Below are positions 1-41,060 of a DNA stretch of 64,000 nucleotides, in pieces; within the stretch, counting starts at the first letter, position 1; every line of letters begins with the position of its first letter. This DNA is from Cliona cf. orientalis (Eukaryota > Porifera > Demospongiae > Clionaida > Clionaidae). The notes beneath the pieces were generated by a model. It was not told the DNA's origin and did no database searches. It saw nothing but the letters and a program-made list of their open reading frames with translations. The DNA lies in NCBI GenBank assembly GCA_963930775.1, contig OZ005705.1, positions 2,728,001 to 2,792,000 of the forward strand, written 5' to 3'. The translations under genes and the position numbers were made by a program.

Positions 1-227
1 ATCTAAGGAGCTACCATGCACACTAAGCATAAAAAGTTCCACATAATTAGAAACATGCATGTATATAATATTCACGCGCTACAGTATAATAATAATATTA
101 TTACTGTAAAAAAATTGTCCAGAAACCACCACATAGTTGAGCTGGATGCCCATACAATCGGAAACAAGGCCGTCTATGCTCCTAATAGAACCGCCTAGAA
201 AACTCAGAGTATATGATCAGTGTTGAG

Positions 228-800
228 AGGTTCAGTACCAGTGGCCGCTGCAATATGTTACTTCCTACTAGTACTCAAGATCATCACAGCACACACACAA
301 GGCTAGGGGAAGAGGTTCAGTACCTGTGGCCCCTGCAACACGTTACTTCGTACTAGTACTCAAGATCACCACAGCACACACACAAGGCTAGGGAAAAGCA
401 CAAAACAATTTTAGTTATGTTTCTCAACTAGATGTACTTTCCCACACATCCACAATGTAAAACTATAGCTGTATTACCCCACCTACCTCAGCAAAAACGG
501 GAGAGTTACAGTTGTGACTGATTCCTCATCCATTCAGCAAGTCTCTGGATACAATACCAGCTCCATGGTAGCCTATGCATGTACTGGACTAGCGATTTTC
601 TAAATAACGCACACCGGGACTCAAAACATTGCAAACACATGGCTTCCCTGTACAAACATATGGGTAAACTTTAAAGGGCCATAACTTTAATTCTAAGACA
701 TGAATCAAAATTCCCCAGGGTCAAATCTCTAGTTTCGACCCATTCTGCGTACCCATGTAAAAATTATCTCCCCAAGTGCTCCCAAACCCCCCATGAATTT
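228..800 (+). repeat. Dispersed repeat, copy A
   Basis: Positions 228-311 and about 312-395 are a near-exact tandem duplication (AGGTTCAGTACC...AGGCTAGGGGAA). The block then runs on to about 800. Most of it recurs in the same order and orientation at about 1340-1790, and its distal part again at about 2715-2925 (ACATATGGG...AAAGGGCCATAACTTTAATT). This is an old, diverged multi-copy repeat. No coding capacity was recognised. Confidence 0.7.
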
Positions 801-945
801 TTATTTTATTTTTTTTTCTACTTAGTGTGTAACAAGCAAGCCGATACACTAAGCAGAAAAAAATAATTGTCCAGAAAACACCACTAAGTACTGGTGGAAT
901 GCATATAGAAGAGCCATTAAATAGAAGAAACTCCTAGTAGAGCCC

Positions 946-1300
946 TAGTCTCGTGCCCAGCCCCCTTTCACGCATGCGGAGAGAAGGGATCTGGTCAAAC
1001 GTGTATAGGGCCCGTATCACCGAGGAATGTATGATGCCATCACGTATTCATGGTGTGCGTGAATAAGAAACACGAATAAATTAACATTTCTTTGGATACC
1101 GATGGTTATATTTCGTACGAATGCACAAGCGTACAATCGATATCATTAATGTCCATTCTGTTCATGCCCGTGCAATCATGTAACTTGATCCGTGCGTCTG
1201 ATTGGCGCGCACTGTATGTTGCACGGGCGACACAGGCCCTATACACGTTTGGCCAGACACCTTCTCTCCGCGTGCGTAAAATGGGGCTGGGCATGCGACA
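946..1300. mobile_element. MULE-like MITE with long terminal inverted repeats
   Basis: The first ~80 bases (946-1027) are the imperfect reverse complement of the last ~80 (1219-1300); both arms contain GCCCAGCCCC, GCGGAGAGAAGG and AAACGTGTATAGGGCC. A 10-bp direct repeat AGTAGAGCCC flanks the element exactly (936-945 and 1301-1310), which reads as a target-site duplication. Long inverted repeats with a 9-11 bp duplication are typical of Mutator-like elements. There is no transposase inside, so it is non-autonomous. Its termini do not match those of the autonomous element at 10071-15012. Confidence 0.7.
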
Positions 1301-1339
1301 AGTAGAGCCCAGAGTATATGATCAGCATTATTCATAATT

Positions 1340-1790
1340 GAGGTTCAGTAGCAGTGGCCCCAGCAACATATTACTTCCTACTAGTACTTAAGATCACCAC
1401 AGCACACACACAAGGCTAGGGGAAAAGGACAAAATAATTTTAGTTATATTATTTCTCAGCTTTCCCACACATTCATGCATGCACAATATAAAACTCAGTA
1501 TAGCTGTATTATACCACCTACCTCTCAGCAAAAGAGACAGCTACTGTTGTAGTTGATTCAGCAAGCCTCTGCATATGCTACCAGCTGCATGATAGCCTAT
1601 ACATGTACTGGCCTAGCGATTTTCTAAATAACGCACACCGGGACTCAAAACATTGCAAACGCATGGCTTCCTATACAAACATATGGGATAACTTCAAAGG
1701 GCCGTAACTTTAATTCTAAGGCGTGAATCAAAATTTCCCAAGGTCAAATTTCTAATTTCAACCCATTCTGCGTGCCCATATATAGGGTCC
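1340..1790 (+). repeat. Dispersed repeat, copy B
   Basis: This is a second copy of the block at 228-800. The shared parts include the AGGTTCAGTA start, the ACACACACAAGGCTAGGGGA stretch, the TAGCGATTTTCTAAATAACG segment and the GGGCCGTAACTTTAATTC segment. Substitutions and small indels separate the copies, so the duplication is not recent. Confidence 0.7.
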
Positions 1791-3426
1791 GCAATAAGAA
1801 ATATGATGTTGGCAAATTCGGCTAATCTCCAAGCCGCTGATAGCCCTCGATGGACTAATCTCATACGTGATGCAAAATCCGTGGCCACGCCCACCGTAAT
1901 GTAGAAACGCGTAATTAATTGAATCGCTATTTTTCCCGTTTTTCGCGAAAATATGGTCCAGTGCGCTATGTTACAGTATGGACTGCTTTCAGGGCTTTTC
2001 ATGACGCTGATTCGCGTGATGCTAGCCTCAGAAAGTGGAAAACTCTACTTTTTATGAGTTATCTATCAGGAACTGAAGGCTGAAGAGTCAGATTCTAAGC
2101 AGCTCCTAGCACCTTCATACAAAAGAAATGGGTTTGTAGCAATTATAGAGATGAGCAAATGGATAAGCAAGGGTAAAGACCTCAATAAAATTATCACCAC
2201 GTAAATCAGTGCCCCAGAAAACCTTAGATTGAGTAGTTAAAACAGCCATCATCATGCTCTTGACCGTATTTTCTTCAAAAATACGAAATATGTTGAAATT
2301 TTAAATAGTGATTTTCTCTTTAATGAGGGGTGTGGTCACCAGTTTTGATATTGATTTACAATCAGTCCATCAAGCCCTAATATTGGCCAGGATACCAGAT
2401 GAATTCGTGCTCATCCCCAATTTGAATTGCAGACCCTACCATATAAAAATTATCTCTCCAAGTGCTCTCAACCCCCCTGTGAATTATTTTTCTATATTTT
2501 TTTCTACTTAGTGTATAATTTCTACTTAGTGTATAACAAGGAGACCACACACCAAGCAGAAAAAAATTGTCCGGAAACCACGACATAGTTGAGCTGGATG
2601 CTTAGTAGAGCCATACAATGCAAGCAGGCAGCCTATACTCCAATTTTGGCCAAATTGGGTAAAGGTCGTCAAGTCTATGTGCGCGCGCGTAGCCCCGCCC
2701 CTCACGTAGCGCGTGGGTGGAAACATTGCAAATGCATGGCTTCCTATACAAACATATGGGGAAACTTCAAAGGGCCATAACTTTAATTGTAAGGTGTGAA
2801 TCAAAATTTCCCGCCATCAAAATTCTGGTTTTGACCCATTCTGCGTGCCCATGTAAAAATTATCCCCCCAAGTGCTCCCAAACCCCCCCCCCCCCAAGTG
2901 CTCCCAAACCCCCCATGAATTAGATTATTTAATTATTTAAATTTGCTTTTTTTTTCTACTTAGTGTATAAGTCGTCGTTGCGGTTAATAGTTAAGAAAGA
3001 ATGCTTTGATCTTGCTTTGATGTGGGCAATTACCGGTCTTTTCTTCAGGGGCCACTTCCGGTTGCTAATTACACGCGCATAATCATCCCTGGCCGATTCT
3101 GGACACGCCCACCTTCGACCAAAAGCACTCGTATGGCCTCTTCGGCCACGCCCCTTCACGATTCGCTAATTGAATTAGCCATTCCTGACGCTCACGCCCA
3201 CGCAATTAAATGGTACCTTAATACATCCCTAGTAACAATTTTAATACTTTTCTGAAACAGTAAAGGTATTAGGATATCGAATCATGATATTTGGCACAGA
3301 TACAGGTGAATATGGAAAATATTTTAGTTTGTCATCTATTTTCATTTTCAAGTTACGCCACTTTAAAGCATTTGATGATTACGTAACGTTGCATAACTAA
3401 AGGATGCTAATTACTTACTTAGTGAT

Positions 3427-3763
3427 CAGGGGTGGATCCAGGGGGTGGGGTCATGGGGGGCAGGACCCCCCCTTCCAGGGCTGAATATCTTGTACCAGCT
3501 TGCTGTGCTTGGCTAAACAGCCAGCTTTACCACCCTCCCTTCAACTAATGAACCTTGATCTGACATAAAATATAGCTAAAAACCTGTTTGTATGATGAAA
3601 AAGTCGGGTTCCATTGACATCTCGGGCTGTTTGTTTCGTTCGCGGCAACAATATGGGTGTGGTCTTCACAAAAGTGGGCGTGGCCAAAAATTTCGCGCAC
3701 ACTTCACACGCGATTAATTTTAGTATATGACCCCCCCAAATTGATGTCCTGGATCCGCCCCTG
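3427..3763. mobile_element. Small inverted-repeat transposon (CAGGGGYGGATCCAG type)
   Basis: The left end CAGGGGTGGATCCAGG and the right end CTGGATCCGCCCCTG are inverted copies. The interior holds a GTGGGCGTGGCC...TTTCGCGC motif that also occurs inside the related element at 6784-7103. The element is 337 bp and non-coding. I could not define a clean target-site duplication, so superfamily assignment is open; the termini resemble hAT-like MITEs. Confidence 0.6.
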
Positions 3764-3918
3764 GTGTTCCTTTACCATATACAATGAAGCTACTAGGGAA
3801 GTGGCTGTAATAAGGAGGTAGTGGCTTCCTTATAGATGACAATCATACACAGATTTGCATTCATGCACAATAATATTGTGGAGTGGTGATTGATAAATCC
3901 CCCCACTAAATTTTTCTA

Positions 3919-9857
<5,939 letters not shown>

Positions 9858-10070
9858 TTTTCACTAGGTTATGAAGCTCAGGACTAGTAAGGTATCGGGA
9901 CTCGGGGGGATTTCATCTGCCAAAGGTCAACCTCGTGACATCAATACACATGCCATATAAATTGTGCACAAGGTTACTACGTTTATATAGCAACACGAGC
10001 CAAAGCGTACACTACTAGTACTATGGTGGCACATTGTGCAGCGCTGTACACTCAGCTCCATCAAATTAAA

Positions 10071-10091
10071 GGCATTGTGTCACGATATAAG
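10071..10091 (+). repeat. Left terminal inverted repeat of the MULE
   Basis: This 21-bp terminus differs from the reverse complement of 14992-15012 at one position (T versus C at base 10). Weaker inverted similarity (TACTAAATTTA versus TAGTAAATTAG) continues inward for about 20 bases. Confidence 0.75.
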
Positions 10092-10276
10092 CGGTGATTG
10101 TTACTAAATTTAGATCGAGTATACGGACTCGCGTTGTCAAAAAGGGAGGCGCTTTATTCACAGTACTCCATCTGAGGACGGCACGTGATGCTGTGTGGGG
10201 CGTGGCCATATATGGGTGTGTCCATAGCGCACATGGACTTTGCGAACTTGGCGCGAAAACCAAACACGTTGCTGGC

Positions 10277-13200
10277 ATGGCTATCTCCGCAGGCAAGCCC
10301 TCCTGGGCTCAAGAGTTGAGATCTGTTGGGCTGAATTATTATGGAGGGGTTGTGAAAAACGTAGATGATGTATTGGAAGAGCATAGAAGAGACACACACT
10401 GTACTTTTGGAACCAGAAGCTCAAAGAAACTTGGATCTCTCACTACAAACTCATGTCAGCAAACTGAAAGTGAGAGCCCCTCCTCGGCGTTATCGTCGAT
10501 GCAGCAGGATGAAAAGGAAAATGCTAACCCTAAGAAAGTACGTAAATATAAATATTATTCTGTGAATCTGGTGCTATTTTAATCTCTGTTTTAATACAGG
10601 CAACAAAAACCAAAATTTTCTGGCAGCACACAATAGAGAATGAACAAATTGAGTTCAACTACACTCCTTTCACAGTCACTGAGACAAGACGACTTGATTG
10701 TCAGTTTGGCAAACAATATTTTAAGGAAAAACCCGCCAAATCCAACCGCACTAGACTCCAAGGGACACGGAAAATTGGCTGTCCAGCCCACATCACCGTC
10801 AAGACTCTCACTCTCTTTCCAGAGTACGCCATCGAAGATCCATCCTCACTTGGTCCAAGGAAACTGAAGGAAACTAAAACAAAAAAATTGGAGGAATTAC
10901 GTGCTGCTTCTGAAATGAAAATCGAAAAAAGGTATTATATTGTGCTCCCAACCAAAGAAGCACACCATAGTGTACATCCCACAGAAGGTGCTATTGGGTA
11001 TGCTCAAAGGATGCATCCAAAATTGGCAGAAAAAGTTCAAGATTTGGTATCTGAAGGAATTACCAATGTACCAGAGGTAACGAGGGCTTTAAAGTATTAT
11101 GTTAACCACACCTTATGCCCTGACTCTAAACCAGACATCTCTGATCGGGCTTACTACCCCACTGCTGATGACATAAGAAACCATATTTATCGTGCACAGA
11201 AATCATGCCAGCTCTCACATCTTGACCAGGAGAATCTACGCTTGAAAATTGAACAATGGAAAAAAGATGACCCAGAAAATTTATTTTTGTTTAGACCATT
11301 CACTGAATCAGAGCCTGACCATGATACAAGACAAAACTCACCTAACACTTTAGAGGCACCGCCTTCTTCACTTTTATTTATCCATCAAAATGCGTGGCAA
11401 CAGCAGCTCCTAATCAAGTACGGAAATACAATTTCACTCTTGGATGCTACATACAAGACAACTAAATATGAACTCCCACTGTTTTTTCTATCGGTGAAGA
11501 CAAATGTAGGATACTCTGTGGTTGCAGAATTTGTTATTCAGTCTGAGACTGCCCCTCAAATTAGTGAAGCACTAAATATCTTATCACAGTGGAATCCCAC
11601 ATGGAAACCCAAGTTTTTTATGACCGACTACTGCGACGCAGAGATGTCAGCTATTGAGGAGGTTTTCCCAGAATGTAAAACTTATCTTTGTGACTTTCAC
11701 AGAGAGCAGTGCTGGGAGAGGTGGGTGAAAGACAGAAAGCACGGACTTTCACAGGTAGAGGCAGAAGGGTTGCTCACTTTGTTGAGAAAATGTGCACATG
11801 CCCAACCATCCAGTGATGGGATTGCTGTTGATCATGGCTACCAACAGCAAGTTCGACTCCTAAAACAATCCTATATTTGGGGAAAAAATCAACAGGTTAG
11901 GGAATGGTTACAAACCAAGTGGCTGCTAATCCCTCAGGTAAGTTGTACCTCTACACAACCCCTCTAACTAGTATACAGTACTATGTGTGTGTGTACCTGG
12001 ATTAACAGTGTTAACACAGTACAAGGCTGTACTGTAAACCCACAAACACTACCATCCTTGTAGTGGCTTGTTGTAATGATTACTATGTAATTATGCAAAT
12101 TGTACAAGTGCTGCATGCATGTGCACACTGCTATGGGATACAATAAACCACAAGTATGCATTTATTACAGAAATGGGCTAGAGCATACAGAGATGGATCA
12201 TACCATGCTGCAGTGAATACAAATAATGGAGCAGAGTCCCTAAACAAGGTGTTAAAGTACAGTTTCCTTCCAAAAAAGAAATCCTTGACACTATCAAAAA
12301 CGATTTCACTGCTTATCGACGATTTTCTACCAATAAGCCATCAGAAGTACTTATTCCAGAATTATAAGCAATCAAGCCAATACAGATCGTACAAAGGTTT
12401 TGTGCCTGATTACTTGTGTGGACGACCTCGCAGTACAATACTACACTGCTTGGAGCGAAAAACGAAGGCACTCAAGTATTCTCTGAGTGATACAAATGCA
12501 ATAGACTTGGAAAACGGGAAGTTTACAGTAAAAGGCACAAAGAATAAGACACATACCATTGATTTTGGATCAACAAATGCAGAACACATGCCTTCCTGCA
12601 CTTGTCAAGACTGGACTCAATGGCACATGCCTTGTAAACATTTTTTTGCGATTTTCAACCTCTATCCTGAATGGGGTTGGCATCAACTACCAAACGAGTA
12701 CTTGAACAGTGCTTACCTCAGTACTGACACTGATGCTCTTCAAAGCAATTTCTCCCTTGCACAACCAGAGGATCCTTTCAGCACTCAAGAACTACCTGAG
12801 GAAGACAATAGCACTACTAGCCCGGTGGTTGACAAAATACCAACACATAAGGTATTATAATAAGCATGACAGTAATACCATAGATTATTGACTACATTGC
12901 ACTCCAGACACTGATAAGCTCTCTCAAACAAGAAGGAGAAAGGGCTAGAACAAATCTAAGAGTGTTGGAAACCCTCACATACAGCTGTATAAACCCCGGT
13001 GATTTGCACGAACTTTCAGTAAAGCTAGACGATCTTGCTAAAGAATTTCGATCAAAGTTACCGCAGTCAGAGGGACTGGTATTACAGCCAAATGCACGCA
13101 GAGCAGCCAGACGAAGAGCTCAACAGGTTAGTAAAAAGTACAAAGCACTACCCTTGAAAACAAGGCGTGGAAGGGTACGTACAGACTGGAAGGTCAGAAA

Positions 13201-14422
13201 TCGTGTGGGTGCAAAAGAGTGGACCGGCTAAAGAAGGTAACAATTATTGGATCGAAATAAATAAAATTTTTGACCCCCCCCCCCCCCCCCCCCCCCCCCC
13301 ACTATCATGTAGGCAGCAGGAGCGTTTCTGAAGCAGAGCTTTTCATGCAGTAATACCATAACTTCCGCACATTTAAACCAAGTGAAGAAGCCATCCATGG
13401 GAAACGAGTTACTAGTGGATACTTCAACGAGTGGCTCACACACAATTAAATCTCAAAAAGCTGGTGAGTCGGGCACAAAATTAGCATCAGATTCTATATT
13501 ATTTCTGAATCATACACATTTACAGGAAAGAAGAGAAAGCGATGTGGTTCGTGTTCAGCTTGCTCTCGTGAAAACTGTGGGCATTGCTCATCATGCAAAG
13601 ATATGCCAAAATTTGGGGGGCCGGGACGCAAAAAGCAGTGCTGTGAACTAAGGAGATGTCTTGTCGCTGATGTTAACCTCTCAAAGGGACATGTATGTGC
13701 AAATAAAATTTGTTTGTGCATGTTAAGCATACTTATATAGGATCTAGGAGCAATTTGTCTATAATATCAATCTCTCTCTCTCTCTCTTTGTCTCTCTAAA
13801 GGGCTCTTCTCAATCCAAACAAGCAAATGAAGGTATAGGCACCAAGAAATTTCTTGAAAGTCAAGCTAGACAGATAGTGCCAATGCTACCAGATGGAAAC
13901 TGTCTGTTCAGATCTGTAGCTCATCAACTTGTTGGGGATGCTGAACAGCATGATCAACTACGCCAAGCTACGGTTGCTTTCGCTGCTCAAAATAAAGAGG
14001 CACTAAAGGGATATTTACCCCAGGAAGAGGGAACTGAAAGTTCTTCATTACAGGATCATTTACAGCGAATGTGCAAAGTAGGATGCTGGGGGACCCACTG
14101 TGAATTGAGAGCGATGGCCTCAATGCTACAAGTACCCATTTATGTTCTAACAGACTCACTTGTTCCTGGTGAGTGTAGATGGACCCGGTTTGACCCATGG
14201 CTTTCTCCTGGAGACGACACTACAGCTCTGAGTCCGAGCGATGAAAGTTGCACAACATCTTGGATAGCAGGAGTCCTTCAGGGTGGTCTACTACCACAGT
14301 GGATAGAAATATGCCACTCCAACGCGGTACACTATGACAGCATAGAGTTTAAGGGTCCAGATCCTCACTCACCACCATGTCTTTCCGAGAGTTCTGTTCC
14401 TGCTATTGTTGTCCTCGAATAG
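10277..14422 (+). CDS. MULE transposase with SWIM, CXXC and OTU domains
   Basis: Exons: 10277-10537, 10600-11937, 12171-12851, 12908-13174 (or to 13126), 13313-13463, 13526-13692, 13802-14422. All phases agree, giving about 1,161 residues (1,145 with the shorter exon 4). The start is the first in-frame ATG. The N-terminal region has a C/H-rich motif (RRLDCQFG...[14 protein letters not shown]) like a DNA-binding finger. The DDE core has LLDATYKT (D369), FMTDYCDAE (D430), a C/H signature ([10 protein letters not shown]) and [11 protein letters not shown] (E555). A SWIM finger follows at C676-x-C678...C688-x-H690. Exons 5-6 encode a CXXC zinc finger ([34 protein letters not shown]), the type that binds unmethylated CpG. 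Exon 7 is an OTU-type cysteine protease: PDGNCLF (D986, C989) and NAVHYD (H). All key residues look intact. Joining exons 5-7 to the transposase is inferred from phase and spacing; they could in principle be a separate gene. Confidence 0.83.
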
Positions 14423-15427
14423 TCTTAGCACTTTTTATCGTGCCAGTCTTTTTGTTTACATATCTTTGTGTATTGTGTATATACGTGCCAATAATATTGA
14501 ACAGGATGTCACGTGGTGTAATAATTACTTCCGTTCATCAGATGGAGTGAATAAAGCGCCTCCCTTGTCAAAAATAGCGCACATACAAAATATTGTCGCG
14601 CGCTCCTCGTGGATGCCAGAACCCATCGAAAGACAAGGAAAGAACTTAGCTACTCGTCGCGCTACTAGAGGACTGGTATCTTTGTCTACTTTTCGACCCA
14701 CTCTCGCTCGCTAAAGGTAAATCTACTCGTGGTATACTACCTTGCACGTGGTAGATCTAGCTAGACAAAAACATCGCTACTCTGGCACAGCCGACTCTCG
14801 CCCGTCCTTCTGATAGATCTCTTACCTTCCTCCGCTAGCTGAAGACCTTCCAGCTCCAACACTCGAGCCTTTCTTGGACCGATCGCGTTCTGCTACCGCG
14901 AACTACAACCGTTGATTGAAAAGTGGCTGCCAGATTTCAATCTAATGGGCGCGGTTACATCACGTGTGACACTAATTTACTAAAAATAGCCCTTATATCG
15001 TGGCACAATGCCTTTAAATTAAACGCCATGCAATAACGACCAGCTGCACTGAGGGTAAATTAGTGCCACAACATGCCAGCTGATCACTTGCCCTATCTTT
15101 AAAATGGCTATAGTAATGGAGGCTAAATTATTATTATTAACTGCAATCAAGCCCTCAACACGGTCATGACTTAGTCCATGCATGATGATTTAGCATTAAC
15201 ATGATATGGAACATCTCTGCAACTTTCATATAATAAATAATAATACTATAATTATATTCAGCAAAATTGTCAGACATGTCAAACAGAGCTCCATGAGTAG
15301 TGCATGTCATTGTGGAATGAAAAAATGAAGTATTAAAATTTTTGATGAATAAAAATGATGTGGCAATTAACAATTATTACTATTGTTATTATGCTGGAGT
15401 CAATCAGCGTCAAGTGAATGCATGATT
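14423..15427. other. MULE right arm and 3' flank of alpha-glucosidase copy 2
   Basis: After the OTU stop codon comes the right subterminal arm (CACGTG at 14510, GAATAAAGCGCCTCCCTT near 14549), about 370 bases with no counterpart in the left arm, and the terminal repeat at 14992-15012. From 15013 to 15427 I see only AT-rich sequence up to the stop codon of copy 2. No further gene was recognised. Confidence 0.6.
14992..15012 (-). repeat. Right terminal inverted repeat of the MULE
   Basis: This is the reverse complement of 10071-10091 with one mismatch. The outer flank carries AAATTAAA at 15016-15023, matching 10063-10070. Confidence 0.75.
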
Positions 15428-29663
<14,236 letters not shown>

Positions 29664-30022
29664 CTTCAACTTTAGTTTCCGAGTACAGTCACACTACACA
29701 GTACAGCGTTCCAGTTTTATATGGCAACCGGAATTGCAGCTGACCGGACGCAATCACTGTGCCAGAGGTCGTACTATACTAGAGGTGTATTCTAGTACAT
29801 AAAATTATGCGCTGCTAATGTACTATTGAGTATAGAGTACAGCCGGTGTAGATCGCTGTATGTACCTCGTGACCGCAAATTAACCATGCCAAAGGTAATC
29901 AAGGTAATCAATCATAAATTTGACATCCAACTAGCTAGAAATAAGCAACAACGACATTGAGATATTCTGTGAAACTAAGAGACGATCGTTCTATTGATAT
30001 CAATCCGAGCAGTTGATCCTGG

Positions 30023-39721
<9,699 letters not shown>

Positions 39722-40059
39722 TTTTGACCACAGGTACCGTAGCTGTAGGGGCCTATGAGCTGCTATTAATTATTTTCAGCAAGGTGGTGTCACGATTTGT
39801 GCGTGGGCGTTCAATAGCACGTGGGTGGTATACAGGGTACATGGTTGCATAATAAGCGCATGCGCATACGCACACCATAGTGCTTCTTGGCCCAGCCTGG
39901 AGAGATAATCATCACCATACACTGACTGATGCAGCTCAGTTTGTATAGGCTGTCCATCTACTGAAATGAACCAAAATTTGACAACTCCTATTAAAACGTA
40001 TAAGCATACATGCAGTGAGCGGCTGCTACCTTGCCAAAATTTTCTCTGGAGTCTCGTAT

Positions 40060-40275
40060 GTTCTGTGTTGCTGGTGGGCATTAGAGAATCTGGGAATGTA
40101 TTCCGTGTTGCTGTGGGTTTTAGAAGATCCAGGAGGAGGTGGAACCTGTTCTGTGTTGCAGTGGGCTTCAGAGAATCTAGGAACCCGTTCTGTGTTCTAG
40201 TGGGCATTAGAGAATCTAGGACTCTCAAGGTGGGACCTGTACTGTATTACAGTGATCCAGGAGGAGGTGGAACTT
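40060..40275 (+). repeat. Imperfect minisatellite
   Basis: About four units of roughly 40-50 bp containing CTGTGTTGCTGTGGG, TTAGAGAATCTAGGA and GATCCAGGAGGAGGTGGAAC. Units vary in length and order. ORFs across it are probably spurious. Confidence 0.6.
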
Positions 40276-40399
40276 CCTAATTATCCACAGACCCCCCAAA
40301 CATGGATGATGAGTTATTCAAAAGTGAAGCCTAGTTTTGCACAATTCTATATTGTATGACATAATGAGCCGACTAATTTTCCAGAAAAACGTAGGAATG

Positions 40400-41060
40400 C
40401 CTTCTTTCCCACTAAATTAAATGTAATTAGACTAATTCCAGGAAGTAGTACGTAGCTACCTTACTCTCTCTGTGTAGGGCATGCTGCACACCAAACATTA
40501 ACTAATAAAGAGGTAGAATTCCCATTATCAATAAGAAGACACTTCATTGATGTCAATAATTCATGAGAATGCAAAAGTCTAATTTTTATGAAGTTTATCG
40601 AGTCAAGTCAGTCGTGAAATATTTTAATTATACAGGATGGCAGGCACAGAGGCACCGTATTAATGAGGAGTGTTCTGGAAATAGAAGAGCAAAGAAATCA
40701 TGAGCAATAATATTTACCAAAATGGACAAACTGTCGCATTCTTGTGAATTATTGATGACATTGTAAATGGAGCATCTTCTTTAAATAATTACTGAATTAA
40801 TTGATAATTTGTAGCCTTGTCCCCAGCCTCCCTGATTGTTTTCAACGTGCGTTGAAAAGATCAGGGAGGCTGGGGACGAGGCTAATTTGAGTAGTAGGAA
40901 TTCTACCTCTTTAACAAAAATCAATTAGTCATGGCAATCGTTAGAGGAGAATATTCAATTTTGATCATAATTATTTCACGACTGACTTGACTCAAACTTC
41001 ATGAAAGTTATAGACTGCTATAATATTAGAAGTAACGGCATCTTGTTTCAATGATAAAAT
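40400..41060 (+). repeat. Dispersed repeat family R1, full-length reference copy
   Basis: Pieces recur at 47415-47545, 50567-50665 and 51418-51760 in the same orientation. Shared landmarks are AGACTAATTCCAGGAAGTAG, AATAAAGAGGTAGAATTCCC, ATGAAGTTTATCGAGTCAAG, TACAGGATGGCAGG and GTAAATGGAGCATCTTCTTT. The copies at 47415 and 50567 are the two halves of one unit split by the retroelement segment between them. No coding potential was recognised. Confidence 0.7.
40812..40884. mobile_element. 73-bp hairpin element with target duplication and empty site
   Basis: TAGCCTTGTCCCCAGCCTCC at the left is inverted as GGAGGCTGGGGACGAGGCTA at the right, with an inner TTTTCAACG/CGTTGAAAA stem. ATTTG flanks it on both sides (40807-40811, 40885-40889). 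The paralogous R1 copy near 51575 reads TGATAATTTGAGTAGTAGG with a single ATTTG and no hairpin: an empty site. Confidence 0.75.

Larger units (their letters stand above)
10071..15012 (+). mobile_element. Mutator-like (MULE) DNA transposon with CXXC and OTU domains
   Basis: The left terminus GGCATTGTGTCACGATATA and the right terminus (14992-15012, reverse complement GGCATTGTGCCACGATATA) match at 20 of 21 positions. AAATTAAA occurs immediately left (10063-10070) and three bases right (15016-15023) of the element, a likely target duplication blurred by AT-rich sequence. Subterminal inverted homology continues: AGGGAGGCGCTTTATTCAC at 10144-10162 is inverted near 14549-14567, and both arms carry a CACGTG E-box (10182, 14510). 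The right arm holds about 370 extra bases (about 14600-14980). The single gene inside (10277-14422) encodes the transposase. The element separates alpha-glucosidase copies 1 and 2. MULE identity rests on the DDE/SWIM protein; the termini are observed directly. Confidence 0.8.

Noticed and set aside
10094-10276. N-terminal extension of the transposase frame upstream of 10277
   Set aside because: The frame is open but has no ATG, overlaps the terminal and subterminal inverted repeats, and is explained by chance.
13265-13300. Run of about 36 C (similar runs near 24948, 25310, 37155, 51964, 54063 and 54102) as a structural or regulatory element
   Set aside because: Homopolymers of this length are often mis-sized in assemblies and lie in introns or spacers; nothing around them supports a function.
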